The notes beneath the pieces are model-generated. The model did no database searches. It had not been told where the DNA came from and worked only from the letters and a program-made list of their open reading frames with translations. Positions 7,141 to 7,800 of a stretch of DNA of 7,800 bases are shown here, piece by piece. Origin of the DNA: Patescibacteria group bacterium (GTDB lineage: Bacteria; Patescibacteriota; UBA1384; CAILIB01); NCBI GenBank assembly GCA_018968785.1, contig JAGWZN010000035.1:1-7800 (forward strand), read 5' to 3'. Position 1 is the first letter of the stretch. Each line of letters opens with the position of its first letter. Position numbers and translations under genes: made by a program.

Positions 7141-7800
7141 ACCAGTCAATTGGAATCGTGGGGGGAGGCCAACTCGGCCGTATGTTGACGTACGAAGCTC
7201 AAAAGTTGGGCTTTTTTGTTACCATTTTAGATCCGACCCCGGGCAGTCCGGCCGGACAGGTGGCGGATCGACAGATTGTGGCGGATTTCAAAGATGCCGA
7301 CGCGATTCGGAGTTTGGCTTCCCAGGTTGATTTCCTTACGTTTGAAATCGAACTGGCGAACGCCGGTATTTTGGAAGAGCTGGCGACTGCCGGCGTTACG
7401 GTGAATCCTTCCGCTACCACGCTGTCAATCATCCAGGATAAACTGCGTCAGAAACAGTTCCTGCGGGATCACGGTGTTCCCGTGCCGCCGTTTTTCGCGA
7501 TTAAGACCCGGCGGGATATTGAGGCGGCCGCCCGGCAGTACGGGTACCCGCTGTTGATCAAGGCCCGGTTTGACGGATACGACGGCCGGGGCAACGCTAT
7601 TCTCCGTTCGGATGAGGGCATCAACGTGGTACTGGCTCGTCTGGCCAGTCGGGAGTTGTATGGTGAAGCGTTTATCAGGTTCGAAAAGGAGTTGGCGGTT
7701 GTGGTGGCGCGAAGCGAAGCGGGGGATATCCGGAATTATCCGGTGGTGGAAACCGTGCATCACCACAATATCTGTCATACGGTTTTCGCGCCGGCGCCTA
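7137..7800 (+). CDS. purK: N5-carboxyaminoimidazole ribonucleotide synthetase PurK, Ade2-like (3' end outside window)
   Basis: This ATP-grasp enzyme makes N5-CAIR from AIR, bicarbonate and ATP; PurE then converts N5-CAIR to CAIR. The frame starts at the ATG that overlaps the purB TGA (ATGA, 7137-7140) and stays open for 221 codons to the right edge. A complete PurK is usually about 350-400 aa, so a little over half is visible. Features: the N-terminal nucleotide-fold motif GIVGGGQLGRM (6-16), an IQDK segment before the ATP-grasp domain, YDGRG (148-152) in the ATP-grasp glycine-rich loop, FEKEL (182-186, with E185 a probable nucleotide-contact residue), and PVVETVHHHNIC (202-213). The pattern DGYDGRGN, KELAVVVARS and VETVH..NIC recalls the PurK part of fungal Ade2 more than E. 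coli PurK. Since Ade2 is a PurK-PurE fusion, the unseen 3' part could carry PurE, or a separate purE may follow. There is no Shine-Dalgarno sequence; expression is probably coupled to purB. Confidence 0.95.
   Translation, partial: MNQSIGIVGGGQLGRMLTYEAQKLGFFVTILDPTPGSPAGQVADRQIVADFKDADAIRSLASQVDFLTFEIELANAGILEELATAGVTVNPSATTLSIIQDKLRQKQFLRDHGVPVPPFFAIKTRRDIEAAARQYGYPLLIKARFDGYDGRGNAILRSDEGINVVLARLASRELYGEAFIRFEKELAVVVARSEAGDIRNYPVVETVHHHNICHTVFAPAP

Overview
The window is a gene-dense stretch of bacterial DNA, about 55% GC by eye. It holds the 3' part of a metal-transporting P-type ATPase gene, a short intergenic region with a terminator and a promoter, and then a tightly packed purine biosynthesis operon that runs off the right edge. 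All genes are on the + strand.

Layout: (1) 3-1850, a P1B-type ATPase whose reading frame is open to the left edge, so its N-terminus is missing. Its TPCP and QEVID motifs point to the P1B-5 subgroup. (2) 1851-1974, an intrinsic terminator (1897-1924) and a perfect TATAAT -10 box (1959-1964) just before the purine operon. (3) 1975-4929, purL, with two tandem PurS-like units at its N-terminus. (4) 4930-5730, purQ, the glutaminase, starting on the base after the purL stop and in the same frame. (5) 5734-7140, purB, adenylosuccinate lyase. (6) 7137-7800, purK, overlapping purB by ATGA and cut by the right edge.

PurL and PurQ together form FGAR amidotransferase (step 4 of de novo purine synthesis). 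PurK carboxylates AIR to N5-CAIR (step 6, first half). PurB performs the SAICAR cleavage (step 8) and the final adenylosuccinate cleavage to AMP. The visible operon therefore covers the middle of IMP synthesis plus the AMP branch. purF, purD, purN, purM, purC and purE are not in the window; purE, or a fused PurE domain, may lie just to the right.

The host cannot be named from this sequence. No gene has a recognisable Shine-Dalgarno sequence, purL looks leaderless or nearly so, and PurK resembles eukaryotic Ade2 more than E. coli PurK as far as I can recall those sequences. This suggests an uncultivated lineage, possibly Chloroflexota-like or Patescibacteria-like, but that is a weak inference. 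TGA and TAA both act as ordinary stops, so the standard bacterial code fits.

I do not see a wholly new system (no CRISPR, mobile element, RNA gene or defence locus). The most interesting features are the architecture of the FGAR amidotransferase, the start of the purL transcript and the Ade2-like PurK.
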